In this document: piece by piece, positions 8,277 through 17,787 of the stretch | Position numbering within the stretch: position 1 is the stretch's first letter | Layout: each line of letters starts with the position of its first letter | Assembly: GCF_006715045.1 (NCBI RefSeq) | Contig: NZ_VFML01000001.1 | Location: forward strand, 2,634,501 to 2,698,500 | Length of the DNA: 64,000 bases | Source of the DNA: Amycolatopsis cihanbeyliensis | GTDB lineage: Bacteria; Actinomycetota; Actinomycetes; Mycobacteriales; Pseudonocardiaceae | Direction: 5' to 3' | The notes under the pieces: generated by a model | Databases searched by the model: none | Told to the model about the DNA's origin: nothing | What the model saw: the letters and a program-made list of their open reading frames with translations, nothing else | Translations under genes and position numbers: made by a program

Positions 8277-9314
8277 TCAGCGCACGCTGCTCGGCTTGGA
8301 CTCCCCTGCCCCGCGCAGCTCGCGGGGCAGCGCGAAGGCGATCTTCTCGTTCGCCGTGGTGACCTCCTGGACGTCGCCCCAGCCGCGTTCGGCCAGCCAC
8401 TCCAGCAGCTCCATCACCAGCACGTCCGGCACCGAGGCACCGCTGGTCACCCCGACGGTCCGCACCCCTTCCAGCCAGGCCTCGTCGACCTCACGCGCGA
8501 AGTCGACCAGATGGGCCGCTGTGGCGCCGGCCTGCAGGGCGACCTCGACCAGCCGCTTGGAGTTGGACGAGTTCTGCGAACCCACGACCAGCACCAGGTC
8601 GCATTCCGCGGCCATCGCCTTGACCGCGACCTGGCGGTTGGATGTGGCATAGCAGATGTCGTCACTCGGCGGGTCCGCGATGTTCGGGAACCGCTCCCGC
8701 AGCTGGTCGACCCGTTCCATCGTCTCGTCCACGCTCAAGGTGGTCTGGGACAGCCACACCACCTTCGAGGGGTCGCGCACGGCGACCTTGTCCACGTCCC
8801 CGGCGGTGTCCACGAGCTGCACCCGGTCGGGCGCCTCGCCGGAGGTGCCCTCCACCTCCTCGTGCCCCTCGTGCCCGATCAGCATGATGTCGTAGTCATC
8901 GCGGGCGAACCGGTTGACCTCCTTGTGCACCTTGGTCACCAGCGGGCAGGTGGCGTCGATCGTGCGCAGGCCGCGTTGCTCGGCCTCGGTATGTACGGCC
9001 GGCGAGACGCCGTGCGCGGAGAAGACCACCAGCGCACCCTCCGGCACCTCGGAAGTCTCCTCGACGAAGATCACCCCACGCTCACGCAGCGTGTCCACAA
9101 CATGACGGTTGTGCACGATCTCCTTGCGCACGTACACCGGCGGCCCGTACAGCTCGAGGGCCTTCTCCACGGCGATCACCGCACGGTCAACGCCGGCGCA
9201 GTAGCCACGGGGTTTGGCGAGCAGCACCCGCTTGCCGCCGCTGGAGGGTGCGTCGGCGCTCCCGCCGATCGACGCGCTGGTGGCGGGCTCGATTCCGGGA
9301 CTTGCTCCACTCAT
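8277..9314 (-). CDS. ispH: 4-hydroxy-3-methylbut-2-enyl diphosphate reductase
   Basis: A 345-residue enzyme for the last step of the MEP pathway, reducing HMBPP to IPP and DMAPP with a [4Fe-4S] cluster. The three cluster cysteines are visible in [18 protein letters not shown] and ICYATSNRQ; the TSGASVP motif also fits. An N-terminal Ser/Ala-rich extension of about 25 residues precedes the core. The ATG at 9314 is preferred over upstream starts because TACCCT on the minus strand ends seven bases before it, suggesting a leaderless message. It is transcribed away from the lipid-droplet-type gene. Confidence 0.95.
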   Translation of the reverse strand: MSGASPGIEPATSASIGGSADAPSSGGKRVLLAKPRGYCAGVDRAVIAVEKALELYGPPVYVRKEIVHNRHVVDTLRERGVIFVEETSEVPEGALVVFSAHGVSPAVHTEAEQRGLRTIDATCPLVTKVHKEVNRFARDDYDIMLIGHEGHEEVEGTSGEAPDRVQLVDTAGDVDKVAVRDPSKVVWLSQTTLSVDETMERVDQLRERFPNIADPPSDDICYATSNRQVAVKAMAAECDLVLVVGSQNSSNSKRLVEVALQAGATAAHLVDFAREVDEAWLEGVRTVGVTSGASVPDVLVMELLEWLAERGWGDVQEVTTANEKIAFALPRELRGAGESKPSSVR

Positions 9315-9321
9315 GGCACCC

Positions 9322-9327
9322 AGGGTA
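9322..9327 (-). promoter_or_regulatory. -10 hexamer of a leaderless ispH promoter
   Basis: Minus-strand TACCCT lies seven bases before the ispH ATG, placing +1 at the start codon. Confidence 0.5.
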
Positions 9328-9417
9328 CGGGCATACCCGGTGTGCGTTGGGTCACTCACCGCGCCGTCCCGACGCGCGCGTGCGACCGTTCGGTTGGGTC
9401 GGAGGGGCCGGGTGCGG

Positions 9418-9423
9418 CAGGCT
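9418..9423 (+). promoter_or_regulatory. -10 hexamer of a leaderless promoter for the xse operon
   Basis: CAGGCT lies six bases before the ATG at 9430. It would drive the four-gene operon that ends with xseB. Confidence 0.4.
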
Positions 9424-9429
9424 AGGGGC

Positions 9430-10173
9430 ATGAAGTCTCTCCCGTTCCCGCTGCGGGTCGCCGCGGGGCTCGCCGTCACCACCGCCGAGCGGGTCCGCGA
9501 GCTACCGAAACAGGTTCTCGGTTTCCCGGTGACCGTGGCCAGCCAGGTGTTGCAGGCGTCCATGCGGGTTCAGCAGCACGTCACGGAGTTGGCCATCAAG
9601 GGGGACGACGCGCTGTCCGCGCTCCGTCCCGTCGAGGAGACACCCGGCTGGGCCACCTTCGACGAGGACATCGAGGAAGACACCGGGGACGAGCACACCC
9701 CGGCGCCCGCATCCGACCGTGACCCGATGATCCCGGCGCAGCCGCAGAGCCGGGCGGACGATGTGGACCCGACGCTCGATCTCGTGCGGCCCGAGCACGG
9801 TTACGTCCAGCACAATGGCCACCGCCCGGACGCCGCGCCGGAGGAGAGCGCGCCGGACGCCGGCGAGGACCCCTGGGCGGACGAGGAACGCGCCCTGGCC
9901 GAGGCGCACCAGGACGGCGAGTTCGACAGCGGGCCACCGGCCGATTCCTCCGCTCCGGCCGGGCTGCGCGACTACGACCAGCTCACCCTGCCGCAGGTGC
10001 GGGCCCGGCTGCGCCAGTTCTCCCTGGAGCAACTGGAAGAGCTGCTCGCCTATGAGCGGGCGCACGCCGACCGGGCCTCGTTCGTCGGCATGCTGGCCAG
10101 GCGCATCGGCAATGTCCGCCGCGAGCAGGAGACCGGCGAGGGTACCGCTGCCGAGGACCCGACCGACCGGTGA
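9430..10173 (+). CDS. lipid droplet-associated-type protein
   Basis: A 247-residue protein in two conserved parts. An N-terminal amphipathic region (residues 1-60, with [16 protein letters not shown]) resembles actinobacterial proteins annotated as lipid droplet-associated. A C-terminal helical segment begins [16 protein letters not shown] and ends in a charged tail. The middle (residues 75-180) is acidic and probably disordered. The gene occupies the Rv1109c position beside xseA (from memory). The stop overlaps the xseA GTG (GTGA at 10170-10173), so translation is coupled. The family name is from recall; cellular function is uncertain. Confidence 0.7.
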   Translation: MKSLPFPLRVAAGLAVTTAERVRELPKQVLGFPVTVASQVLQASMRVQQHVTELAIKGDDALSALRPVEETPGWATFDEDIEEDTGDEHTPAPASDRDPMIPAQPQSRADDVDPTLDLVRPEHGYVQHNGHRPDAAPEESAPDAGEDPWADEERALAEAHQDGEFDSGPPADSSAPAGLRDYDQLTLPQVRARLRQFSLEQLEELLAYERAHADRASFVGMLARRIGNVRREQETGEGTAAEDPTDR

Positions 10174-11441
10174 GCGACGCGGCGACCCCTCCCGGCACCT
10201 CCTCGAACGCGGGCACCAGCGCCGAGCATCCCTGGCCGGTCCGCACCGTGGCCCGCAAGATCGCGGACTGGATCCATCGCCTCGGCGCGGTCTGGGTGGA
10301 GGGCCAGCTCACCCAGATCTCCGCGCGATCCGGTAACCAGACCGCCTTCCTCACCCTGCGCGATCCGTCCGCGGACGTCTCGATGACGGTCACCTGCCCG
10401 ACCCGGCTGCTGCGCTCGGTCGAGCCGCCGCTGCGCGAGGGCGCCAGCGTGGTGCTGCACGCGAAACCGACCTTCTTCCTCGGCAGGGGCACGCTGAGCC
10501 TGCGCGCGAACGAGATCCGCGCCGTCGGCATCGGTGAGTTGCTGGCCCGCATCGAGCGCCTGCGCAAGCTGCTCGCCGCGGAAGGCATGTTCGCGGCCGA
10601 GCGCAAACGCAAGCTGCCCTTCCTGCCTCGCGGCATCGGGCTGATCACCGGCCGCGCCTCGGCGGCCGAGCGCGATGTGCTGGTGAACGTCAAGGCACGC
10701 TGGCCGGCCGCCGCACTCACCGTGCTGAACACCGCCGTGCAGGGCGCACAGGCCGTGCCGCAGATCCGCACGGCGCTGTCCACTCTGGACGCCGACCCTG
10801 GCATCGACGTGATCGTGATCGCCCGCGGCGGCGGGAGCGTCGAGGACCTGTTGCCGTTCTCCGACGAGGCCCTGTGCCGCGCGGTCGCCGCGGCGGGCAC
10901 CCCGGTGGTCAGCGCGATCGGACACGAGCCGGACACCCCGCTACTCGACCACGTCGCCGACCTGCGCTGCTCCACGCCGACCGACGCGGGCAAGCGAGTC
11001 GTGCCGGACGTCAAGGAGGAGTCCGAGCGCGTCCGCCAGCTCCGCGACCGGGCCCGGCGCGCGCTGCACGGGTGGGTGGACACCCAGGCCCGGCTGCTCG
11101 AGCAGCTGCGTAGCAGGCCGGCACTCGCCGACCCGCTCGGCCCGGTCCAGCGACGCGCCGACGAGGTCGCCTTACACCTGGAACGCGGGCGCCGTGCGAT
11201 GCTCGGCAAGCTCGGCAACGAGCAGACCGCGCTGGCGGCGGTCCGCGACCGGCTCACCTCGCTCGGCCCCTCCGCGACGCTGGCCCGCGGCTACGCGGTC
11301 GTGCAGTACTCCGACGAGTCGGGCAACCTCCGGGTGCTCCGGTCAGTCTCTGAAGTAGCGGCCGGAACACCATTGCGGGTCAGGGTCGCCGACGGCGTCA
11401 CGCACGCCACCGTCACGGATGGGTACGAGGAAGGGACGTAG
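10170..11441 (+). CDS. xseA: exodeoxyribonuclease VII large subunit
   Basis: A 423-residue subunit of the exonuclease that degrades single-stranded DNA from both ends. The N-terminal OB fold contains WVEGQLTQI; the catalytic region has [25 protein letters not shown] and [11 protein letters not shown], followed by a coiled-coil stalk and LARGYAVV. The GTG start overlaps the preceding stop. Its small partner xseB lies 440 bases downstream, with an unrelated gene in between, an unusual arrangement since xseA and xseB are normally adjacent. Confidence 0.95.
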   Translation: MSDAATPPGTSSNAGTSAEHPWPVRTVARKIADWIHRLGAVWVEGQLTQISARSGNQTAFLTLRDPSADVSMTVTCPTRLLRSVEPPLREGASVVLHAKPTFFLGRGTLSLRANEIRAVGIGELLARIERLRKLLAAEGMFAAERKRKLPFLPRGIGLITGRASAAERDVLVNVKARWPAAALTVLNTAVQGAQAVPQIRTALSTLDADPGIDVIVIARGGGSVEDLLPFSDEALCRAVAAAGTPVVSAIGHEPDTPLLDHVADLRCSTPTDAGKRVVPDVKEESERVRQLRDRARRALHGWVDTQARLLEQLRSRPALADPLGPVQRRADEVALHLERGRRAMLGKLGNEQTALAAVRDRLTSLGPSATLARGYAVVQYSDESGNLRVLRSVSEVAAGTPLRVRVADGVTHATVTDGYEEGT

Positions 11442-11443
11442 CA

Positions 11444-11884
11444 GTGCAGTCGGTGCGCGCGACCACGTTTCTCCCGCTGACCACGAACGCCGCCGCGCGC
11501 CTGGCACGCGGCTCGGGCACCGATCCGGCACGGCGGCAGGCACTGGTCGTCCGGCACCGGGCCGAGGAGGCCGATGCCGCCGCCGCGCAGTGCTGGACCG
11601 CCCTGCTCGCCGGCTGCGACACGGCGGGGCGCGCCGCGCTGGGGCCCAGCCTGCGCAGGCTGTCCGAGGCGACCTCGTACTACGTCGGCACCCGCTGGTG
11701 GTTCACCGACGGCTCCACCCACCGGCGCCGGGTGGCTCAGGCACAGCAGCACATCGAGGACGCGATCGTGGACGGCGACGGTCAGGAGTTCGCCAGCGCC
11801 TTCGTGGGATACGACAACGCCATGGCCAGCGCGGTAGTGTGCGCGGCCCGGACCAACCACGACAGCCGGAGCCGCACACCGTGA
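11444..11884 (+). CDS. hypothetical protein inserted between xseA and xseB
   Basis: A 146-residue, mainly helical, Ala/Arg-rich protein of unknown function with no signal peptide or membrane segment. It carries a central [19 protein letters not shown] stretch that looks like a conserved core. It starts with GTG two bases after the xseA stop and ends in a GTGA overlap with xseB (11881-11884), so it is read in the same message and tightly coupled to both exonuclease VII subunits. I do not recognise the family. Coding is supported by its spacing and by GC-rich third positions. Confidence 0.7.
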   Translation: MQSVRATTFLPLTTNAAARLARGSGTDPARRQALVVRHRAEEADAAAAQCWTALLAGCDTAGRAALGPSLRRLSEATSYYVGTRWWFTDGSTHRRRVAQAQQHIEDAIVDGDGQEFASAFVGYDNAMASAVVCAARTNHDSRSRTP

Positions 11885-12162
11885 ACGAGCCCGAACCCGT
11901 CAGCAACCCCGCCGAGACCGCCGGCCTCGGCTACGAGCAGGCCAGGGACCAGCTCATCGAGGTGGTCCGCGGGTTGGAGGCAGGCGGGCTGTCCCTTGAG
12001 GAATCGCTGGCCCTGTGGGAGAAGGGCGAGCAGCTGGCCAAGCTCTGCGAGCGACACCTCGAGGGCGCGCGCGAGCGCATCGAGACCGCGCTGGCCTCGG
12101 TCGAGAACGGCACCGAGGGCAGCGGCACGGACACAACGGGCAGGCCCGGCAACGGGGAGTGA
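11881..12162 (+). CDS. xseB: exodeoxyribonuclease VII small subunit
   Basis: A 93-residue protein with the XseB core: [17 protein letters not shown] then [21 protein letters not shown], two helices that bind the large-subunit stalk. The tail is polar and poorly conserved. The GTG at 11881 overlaps the preceding stop. Last gene of the four-gene operon that begins at 9430. Confidence 0.93.
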   Translation: MNEPEPVSNPAETAGLGYEQARDQLIEVVRGLEAGGLSLEESLALWEKGEQLAKLCERHLEGARERIETALASVENGTEGSGTDTTGRPGNGE

Positions 12163-12345
12163 CGACCGCCATGCCGCGCTGAGCTGGCCCGGCGTCCACG
12201 ATCTGCGAGAATTGAGCCCGATTCACTCCACGTCGTGATCGGGAGGCAGCATGACACCCCTTGTGCCAAGCCGCGCTGGCCAAGGCGACCACCGAGCGCG
12301 CCTCTGGCCGAAGGCGGACGTGCGCAAAACCGCGGAGGAAACAGC

Positions 12346-13407
12346 ATGACCACCGCCGAGTCCGCAGGCGAGCCCCGCCAGGCGGAAGCACCGGACCGCA
12401 ACCTCGCGATGGAGCTCGTCCGGGTCACCGAGGCGGCCGCGATGGCGGCGGGCCGCTGGGTCGGCAAGGGCGACAAGATCGGTGGCGACGGTGCGGCCGT
12501 GGACGCGATGCGGCAGCTGATCCAGACCGTGTCCATGCACGGCGTGGTGGTGATCGGCGAGGGCGAGAAGGACGAGGCGCCCATGCTGTTCAACGGCGAG
12601 TCGGTGGGCAACGGCGACGGCCCCGACTGCGATGTCGCGGTCGACCCGATCGACGGCACCACGCTGATGGCCAAGGGCATGCCGAACGCGCTGGCCGTGC
12701 TGGCGGTGGCCGAGCGCGGGGCGATGTTCGATCCCTCCGCGGTGTTCTACATGGAGAAGCTGGCGGTGGGCCCGGAGGCCGCGGGCACGGTGGACATCTC
12801 GGCCCCGATCGCGGAGAACATCCGCCGGGTGGCCCGCGCCAAGCACAGCGAGGCGTCCGATGTGACCGTGTGCATCCTGGACCGCCCCCGGCACGAGCAG
12901 ATCGTCAAGGAGGTCCGGGAGGCCGGGGCACGCATCCGGTTCATCTCCGACGGCGACGTCGCGGGCGCGATCGCGGCCGCCAGGCAGACCACCGGGGTGG
13001 ACATGCTGCTCGGCATCGGCGGCACCCCGGAGGGCATCATCGCCGCCTGCGCCCTCAAATGCCTCGGCGGGGAGCTGCAGGGCAGGCTGTGGCCGAAGGA
13101 TGACGCCGAGCGGGAGAAGGCGGTCGCCGCGGGCCACGACCTCGACCGCGTGCTCAGCACGGACGACCTGGTGGGCGGGGACAACGTCTTCTTCTGTGCC
13201 ACCGGGGTCACCGACGGCGACCTGCTGCGCGGGGTGCACTACCGCGCGGGTGGGGCGACCACGCAGTCCATTGTGATGCGCTCGAAGTCGGGCACCGTGC
13301 GGCTGATCGACGGCTACCACCGGCTGACCAAGCTGCGGGCCTACTCCTCGGTGGACTTCGACGGAACGCTGGAAAGCGACTCCGACGTCGTCCCGCCGCT
13401 GCCCTGA
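12346..13407 (+). CDS. glpX: fructose-1,6-bisphosphatase class II
   Basis: A 353-residue GlpX-type phosphatase for gluconeogenesis. Metal and substrate motifs are visible: [11 protein letters not shown] and [12 protein letters not shown], then GIGGTPEG. The ATG at 12346 follows GGAGGA with good spacing; the frame extends upstream but without conserved sequence. As in M. tuberculosis it lies near fumarase, though here a protease and a reductase are inserted between them. The next start codon is only two bases after its stop. Confidence 0.95.
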   Translation: MTTAESAGEPRQAEAPDRNLAMELVRVTEAAAMAAGRWVGKGDKIGGDGAAVDAMRQLIQTVSMHGVVVIGEGEKDEAPMLFNGESVGNGDGPDCDVAVDPIDGTTLMAKGMPNALAVLAVAERGAMFDPSAVFYMEKLAVGPEAAGTVDISAPIAENIRRVARAKHSEASDVTVCILDRPRHEQIVKEVREAGARIRFISDGDVAGAIAAARQTTGVDMLLGIGGTPEGIIAACALKCLGGELQGRLWPKDDAEREKAVAAGHDLDRVLSTDDLVGGDNVFFCATGVTDGDLLRGVHYRAGGATTQSIVMRSKSGTVRLIDGYHRLTKLRAYSSVDFDGTLESDSDVVPPLP

Positions 13408-13409
13408 CC

Positions 13410-14225
13410 ATGAGTCCGATGCGCAGGGGTGCCCGTACGGTCGGCGTGCTCACCGCGGTGGTCGCGCTGCTGGTGACCGGTGTCCAGCAGGCGGCGGCGG
13501 TGCGCCCCGCGATCATCGGCGGGGTGGACGCCGATCAGGAGTACCCGTTCATGGTGTCCCTGCAGAGCAGTTCCGGCATGCACCGTTGCGGCGGCTCGCT
13601 GGTCGCACCGGCCTGGGTGGTGACGGCCGCGCACTGCGTGCGGACCCGTACCAGGCTGATCACCACCGCCCGAATCGGCAGTACCGACCACACCGAGGGC
13701 GGGGAACAGGTCGAGGTGGCCGAGACGGTCACCCATCCCGACTACGACCCGAAGGGCGCGGGTGGTGACCTGGCCCTGGTGCGGCTGGCCACACCGGTGC
13801 GGGCGGAACCGATCACGCTCGGCACGGCCCCCGTGATGGGCAGCGAGACCCGGCTGCTCGGCTGGGGGCAGACCTGCCCGACCGAGGGATGCGGGCCCGG
13901 CCCGCGGGTTCTGCAGCAGTTGGACGCCCTGGTCGTCGAGGCCACCGGCTGCACTGCCGAGTTCGCGGCCGAGGTCGAGCTGTGCACCGGGACCGCCGAG
14001 GGCGACGCGGGCACCTGCTACGGCGACTCCGGCGGGCCACAGGTCGCGCGGGTCGAGGAACGCTGGGAGCTGCTGGGTGCCTCCAGCAGGCCGGGAAACG
14101 GCGACCGCACCTGCGCCACCGCCCCTTCCATCTACACCTCGGTGCCCGCCTACGCCGAGTGGATCACCGAGCGGATCGCGCCCCCGTCCGGCGAGGACGA
14201 CGCGGTCGCTCAGCCGCTGGAGTGA
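13410..14225 (+). CDS. secreted S1-family (chymotrypsin-fold) serine protease
   Basis: A 271-residue secreted protease. A Sec signal peptide covers about residues 1-30, ending AAA. The mature chain probably begins IIGGVDADQEYPF. The catalytic triad is complete: His75 in TAAHC, Asp120 in GGDLALV and Ser207 in GDSGGP. The position equivalent to trypsin Asp189 (six before the serine) is Gly201, so cleavage after Arg or Lys is not expected. The residue before IIGG is Ala, so activation by a trypsin-like enzyme is also unlikely. It follows glpX by two bases and overlaps the convergent reductase gene by 16 bp. Confidence 0.85.
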   Translation: MSPMRRGARTVGVLTAVVALLVTGVQQAAAVRPAIIGGVDADQEYPFMVSLQSSSGMHRCGGSLVAPAWVVTAAHCVRTRTRLITTARIGSTDHTEGGEQVEVAETVTHPDYDPKGAGGDLALVRLATPVRAEPITLGTAPVMGSETRLLGWGQTCPTEGCGPGPRVLQQLDALVVEATGCTAEFAAEVELCTGTAEGDAGTCYGDSGGPQVARVEERWELLGASSRPGNGDRTCATAPSIYTSVPAYAEWITERIAPPSGEDDAVAQPLE

Positions 14226-15199
14226 CCGGGGAACAGCTTCGCCCCCGGGTTCAGCGCCACCCCGATGTTGTTGATCGCCGTGGCGGCCTCGCCGAAACCG
14301 GTGGCGATCAACTTGACCTTGCCGGGATAGGCGGCCACATCGCCTGCGGCGTAGACCCACTCGCGCGCCGTGGCCATGGTGGTGTCGACCGCGATCGACC
14401 GGCGCTCGATCTCCAGCCCCCAGTTCTCGATCGGCCCGAGGTCGGCGGTGAACCCGAGCGCGGCGACCACGGTCTGCGCGGGCAGCACCTCGCGGCCCTC
14501 GTTCTTGATCTCCAGCTCCACCTCGGCCAGCGGGCCGTCCTCGGTCTCCCCGCGTAGCCGGGTCACCTCGGCATCGGTGATGATCCGGACCCCCAGCCCA
14601 CGAACCTCGCGCACGATCGACTCGGCGGCGCGGAACCGGGACCTGCGATGCACGAGGGTGACGCTCGCGGCGATCGGGTGCAGCGCGAGCACCCAGTCGA
14701 AGGCGGAGTCGCCGCCGCCGACCACGACCACGTGCTTGCCGGCATGGACGTCCAGCGCGGGCACGAAGTGCACCATGCCCCGGCCGAGCCAGCCGTCCCC
14801 GGCGGGCAACGGGCGCGGGGTGAACTCGCCGATGCCCGCGGTGACCAGCACCGCCCCGGCCCGCACGACATCACCGCCGTCCAGGGAGACCTCCAGCCCG
14901 CCGCCCTCGGCCTCCTCCAGCCCGACCGCCTTGCGCCCGAGCAGGTAGGTCGGGTCCCACTGGGCCGCCTGCTCGACCAGGCCCTTGACCAGGTCTCTTC
15001 CTCGTACCGCGGGGAATCCGGCGACGTCGTAGATCATCTTCTCCGGATACATCGCGGTCACCTGACCGCCCGCTTCCGGCAAGGAATCCACGACGGCCAT
15101 CGAGAGGCCGCGAAAACCCGCGTAGTACGCGGCGAACAAACCGGTCGGCCCGGCGCCGATGATCAGGACGTCGACCGACAGCTTCTCCGGCGAGCTCAT
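14210..15199 (-). CDS. ferredoxin--NADP(+) reductase (thioredoxin-reductase-like fold)
   Basis: A 329-residue FAD- and NAD(P)H-dependent oxidoreductase. The FAD site GAGPTGLFAAYYAG is at residues 16-29, the NADPH site GGGDSAFDW lies mid-protein, and the C-terminal FAD contact is AAGDVAAY. The CxxC redox pair of thioredoxin reductase is absent, which, with the PEKMIYDVAGFP segment, places it among the dimeric ferredoxin/flavodoxin reductases. It converges on and slightly overlaps the S1 protease gene and is divergent from fumC. The electron partner is not evident here. Confidence 0.85.
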   Translation of the reverse strand: MSSPEKLSVDVLIIGAGPTGLFAAYYAGFRGLSMAVVDSLPEAGGQVTAMYPEKMIYDVAGFPAVRGRDLVKGLVEQAAQWDPTYLLGRKAVGLEEAEGGGLEVSLDGGDVVRAGAVLVTAGIGEFTPRPLPAGDGWLGRGMVHFVPALDVHAGKHVVVVGGGDSAFDWVLALHPIAASVTLVHRRSRFRAAESIVREVRGLGVRIITDAEVTRLRGETEDGPLAEVELEIKNEGREVLPAQTVVAALGFTADLGPIENWGLEIERRSIAVDTTMATAREWVYAAGDVAAYPGKVKLIATGFGEAATAINNIGVALNPGAKLFPGHSSG

Positions 15200-15295
15200 A
15201 GCTCACCAACCTTTCCGCCTGTGGTGGTGGCAGTGATCGGGGACACCCGCCACCCTAGTGCGCAAGGCCACTGCGCGACCGCGATTCGGCTACGC

Positions 15296-15301
15296 CAGAC
15301 T
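15296..15301 (+). promoter_or_regulatory. -10 hexamer of a leaderless fumC promoter
   Basis: CAGACT is followed by seven bases and the fumC ATG, so translation probably begins at +1. No ribosome binding site is visible. Confidence 0.4.
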
Positions 15302-15308
15302 GACGGGC

Positions 15309-16706
15309 ATGGCTGAACAGGACTACCGGATCGAGCACGACACGATGGGCGAGGTGCGGGTGCCCGCCGATGCCCTGTACCGCGCGCAGACCCAGCGGGC
15401 CGTGGAGAACTTCCCGATCTCCGGACGTGGCCTCGAGCGCGCCCAGATCCGCGCGCTCGGCCTGCTCAAGGCGGCCACGGCCAGGGTGAACGGCAGGCTG
15501 GGCGTGCTGGACGGCGAGGTCGCGGCCGCCGTCGCGACGGCGGCCGACGCGGTCGCCGAGGGCGAGCACGACGCGCATTTTCCGATCGACGTGTTCCAGA
15601 CCGGATCCGGGACCTCGTCGAACATGAACGCCAACGAGGTCATCGCGACCCTGGCCAGCCGCGCGCTCGGCGCCGACGTGCACCCCAACGACCAGGTGAA
15701 CGCCTCGCAGTCGTCCAACGACACCTTCCCCACCACGATCCACGTCGCGGCGACCGAGGCCGTGCTGACCGACGTGATCCCGGCACTGGACCACCTGGCA
15801 GGCACCATCGAGCGGCGTGCCGAGGAGTGGGCGGAGGTGGTGAAGTCCGGCCGCACGCACCTGATGGACGCGGTCCCGGTGACCCTCGGCCAGGAGGCGG
15901 GGGCCTGGGCGGCGCAGGTCCGCTTCGGTATCGAGCGGCTGCGGGACTGCCTTCCCCGGCTGGGCGAGCTGCCGATCGGTGGGACCGCGGTCGGCTCGGG
16001 CCTGAACGCGCCAGCGGGATTCGGCGCGGCGGTCGCCGAGGAGCTGGCCAAGGTGACCGGGCTTCCGTTGAGCGAGGCACGCAACCACTTCGAGGCGCAG
16101 GCCGCGCAGGACGGCGTGGTGGAGGCTTCCGGGGCGCTGCGCACGGTGGCGGTGTCCCTGAACAAGATCGCCAATGACGTGCGCTGGCTGGGATCCGGCC
16201 CGCGGACCGGCCTGGCCGAGCTCGCGCTGCCCGATCTGCAGCCCGGCTCGTCGATCATGCCGGGCAAGGTCAACCCGGTGATCCCGGAGGCGACGCTGCA
16301 GGTGGTCGCGCAGGTGATCGGCAACGACGCGGCGGTGGCCTTCGCCGGGGCGCAGGGCAACTTCCAGCTCAACGTGAACCTGCCGGTGATCGCCCGCAAC
16401 GTGCTGGAGTCGGCGCGGTTGCTGGCGGCGGTGTCCCGGCTGCTCGCGGACAAGGTGTTCGCGGGGGTTTCGGTGAACACCGAGCGCGCGCGGGAGTACG
16501 CCGAGGGGTCCCCTTCGATCGTGACCCCGTTGAACGCCTACATCGGCTACGAGGAGGCGGCCGCGGTGGCCAAGCAGGCCCTCGCCGAGCGCAGGACGAT
16601 TCGCGAGGTCGTCCTGGAACGCGGCCACATCACCAGCGGCAAGCTCACCGAACAGCAGCTTGACGAGGCGCTGGACGTCCTCCGCATGGCCCACGGCTCC
16701 CGCTGA
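15309..16706 (+). CDS. fumC: fumarate hydratase class II
   Basis: A 465-residue enzyme of the TCA cycle that interconverts fumarate and malate. The superfamily signature [11 protein letters not shown] is present, with [16 protein letters not shown] and [11 protein letters not shown]. The ATG at 15309 starts at the usual N-terminus ([14 protein letters not shown]). A perfect 15-bp inverted repeat just after the stop (16712-16765) probably ends transcription. Confidence 0.96.
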   Translation: MAEQDYRIEHDTMGEVRVPADALYRAQTQRAVENFPISGRGLERAQIRALGLLKAATARVNGRLGVLDGEVAAAVATAADAVAEGEHDAHFPIDVFQTGSGTSSNMNANEVIATLASRALGADVHPNDQVNASQSSNDTFPTTIHVAATEAVLTDVIPALDHLAGTIERRAEEWAEVVKSGRTHLMDAVPVTLGQEAGAWAAQVRFGIERLRDCLPRLGELPIGGTAVGSGLNAPAGFGAAVAEELAKVTGLPLSEARNHFEAQAAQDGVVEASGALRTVAVSLNKIANDVRWLGSGPRTGLAELALPDLQPGSSIMPGKVNPVIPEATLQVVAQVIGNDAAVAFAGAQGNFQLNVNLPVIARNVLESARLLAAVSRLLADKVFAGVSVNTERAREYAEGSPSIVTPLNAYIGYEEAAAVAKQALAERRTIREVVLERGHITSGKLTEQQLDEALDVLRMAHGSR

Positions 16707-16711
16707 CCCGC

Positions 16712-16765
16712 GCTGTGAGTGACCCGCCACCCGTCTCCCGCCGAGCGGAACGGGTCACTCACAGC
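16712..16765. repeat. GTGAGTGACCC palindrome after fumC (terminator-like)
   Basis: GCTGTGAGTGACCCG at 16712-16726 and its exact complement CGGGTCACTCACAGC at 16751-16765 form a perfect 15-bp stem with a 24-base loop. A closely related stem (GTGGGTGACCCG) is at 45516-45556, and a half-copy reading GGGTCACTCACC lies at 9350-9360. It probably acts as a terminator, and its recurrence marks it as a repeat family. Confidence 0.65.
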
Positions 16766-16772
16766 AGCCGGC

Positions 16773-17046
16773 GTGAAGGCCGAGGGTGACCTCCGCGGCG
16801 ACCAGGGCGATGCCCACGCCATCGGCGGCGTCGAGGGCCTGCACGCCGTGCTGCGCCTGCCGCCCGGGACCGTCGACGTCGCCGCGCAACGGCGGCTGGC
16901 GGACCACGGCATCAACGTCCCCGCCCTCTCCGGCTACGCGCGCGCAACCCCGCGGCCCGTTTCCCGGTCTGGTGCTGGGTTACGCGGCGCTGTCCCCGGA
17001 TCGGCTGCGCGCGGCGGTCGCCGGCATGGCACGGGCGCTGGCGTAG
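16773..17046 (+). pseudogene. remnant of a MocR/PdxR-type regulator (C-terminal aminotransferase end)
   Basis: Two frames together give the end of a GntR/MocR regulator. One frame (to about 16950) reads EGLHAVLRLPPGTVDVAA and HGINVPALSGYARA; the +1 frame (from about 16955 to the stop at 17044-17046) reads FPGLVLGYAALSPDRLRAAV. A frameshift near 16950-16960 separates them, and the DNA-binding domain and most of the aminotransferase domain are missing. This is consistent with a decayed gene copy left after deletion. Confidence 0.65.
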
Positions 17047-17183
17047 CGACGACCTGGCGAGACAGAGCAGGACAGAACACGAACGCGGCACCCCGGGCGC
17101 TGTAACTTTATGTCTATCTCACATCGAGTTGGTGCAATAGATCACAGTGCCGGGCGGCACAGGTCTGGACCAGGGAGGTGTGC

Positions 17184-17753
17184 GTGGAGGACGACGAACT
17201 CACCGACCTCGCCCTGCGCGCCGCCGCCGGAAACCGGACCGCGGCGGAAGGTTTCGTGTCCGCCACCCAGCACCAGCTGCACCGGATGCTCGGTTACCTG
17301 GTGGAACCGCGACTGGCCGAGGACCTGGTGCAGGAGACCTACCTGCGTGCCTTCACCGCACTGCCCCGCTACGCCGCAAGGTGCCCGGCCCGGATGTGGC
17401 TGCTCGCTATCGCCAAGCGGGTGGCCGCCGACCATCTGCGTACCCGCAAGCGCAGGCCGCAGCACGCGCGCACCCCGGACTGGACGGGTGTGGCTGAGCG
17501 CGCCGGGGCCGCCGAACCGGATCACGGACGCCTGGTCGACCTGCGCAGGCTGGTCGCCGAGCTGTCGCCCGAACGTCGTGAGTCCTTCGTCCTCACCCAG
17601 GTGCTCGGGCTCTCCTACGCCGAGGCGGCGCTGGTGTGCGAGTGCGCGATCGGCACGATCCGCTCCCGCGTGGCGCGGGCACGCCAGGATCTGCTGACCT
17701 GGCTCGGTCCGGCCGGCGCGGGAAAACCGGCCGCAGGGGAGAGCCGGATGTGA
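17184..17753 (+). CDS. sigC: ECF RNA polymerase sigma factor, SigC-like
   Basis: A 189-residue ECF sigma factor. Region 2 is residues 1-90 (LAEDLVQETYLRAFTALPRY, then MWLLAIAKRVAADHLRTR); region 4 is about 115-180 (LSPERRESFVLTQVLGLSYAEAA, then GTIRSRVARAR). The sequence resembles mycobacterial SigC (LALxAAxGNxxAxExFxxATQ near the start). No anti-sigma gene is adjacent, as for SigC. GTG at 17184 is preferred to GTG at 17178 because GGGAGG directly abuts the latter. An AT-richer stretch at 17101-17150 probably contains the promoter. It converges on the TetR gene. Confidence 0.82.
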   Translation: MEDDELTDLALRAAAGNRTAAEGFVSATQHQLHRMLGYLVEPRLAEDLVQETYLRAFTALPRYAARCPARMWLLAIAKRVAADHLRTRKRRPQHARTPDWTGVAERAGAAEPDHGRLVDLRRLVAELSPERRESFVLTQVLGLSYAEAALVCECAIGTIRSRVARARQDLLTWLGPAGAGKPAAGESRM

Positions 17754-17787
17754 CCGGCCGCCCGCCGGTCCCGGTACGACCGGCCGA

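Noticed and set aside
17101..17150. CRP-like site upstream of sigC (GGTGC-N6-TCACA)
   Set aside because: One half-site fails at two positions; too weak to list.
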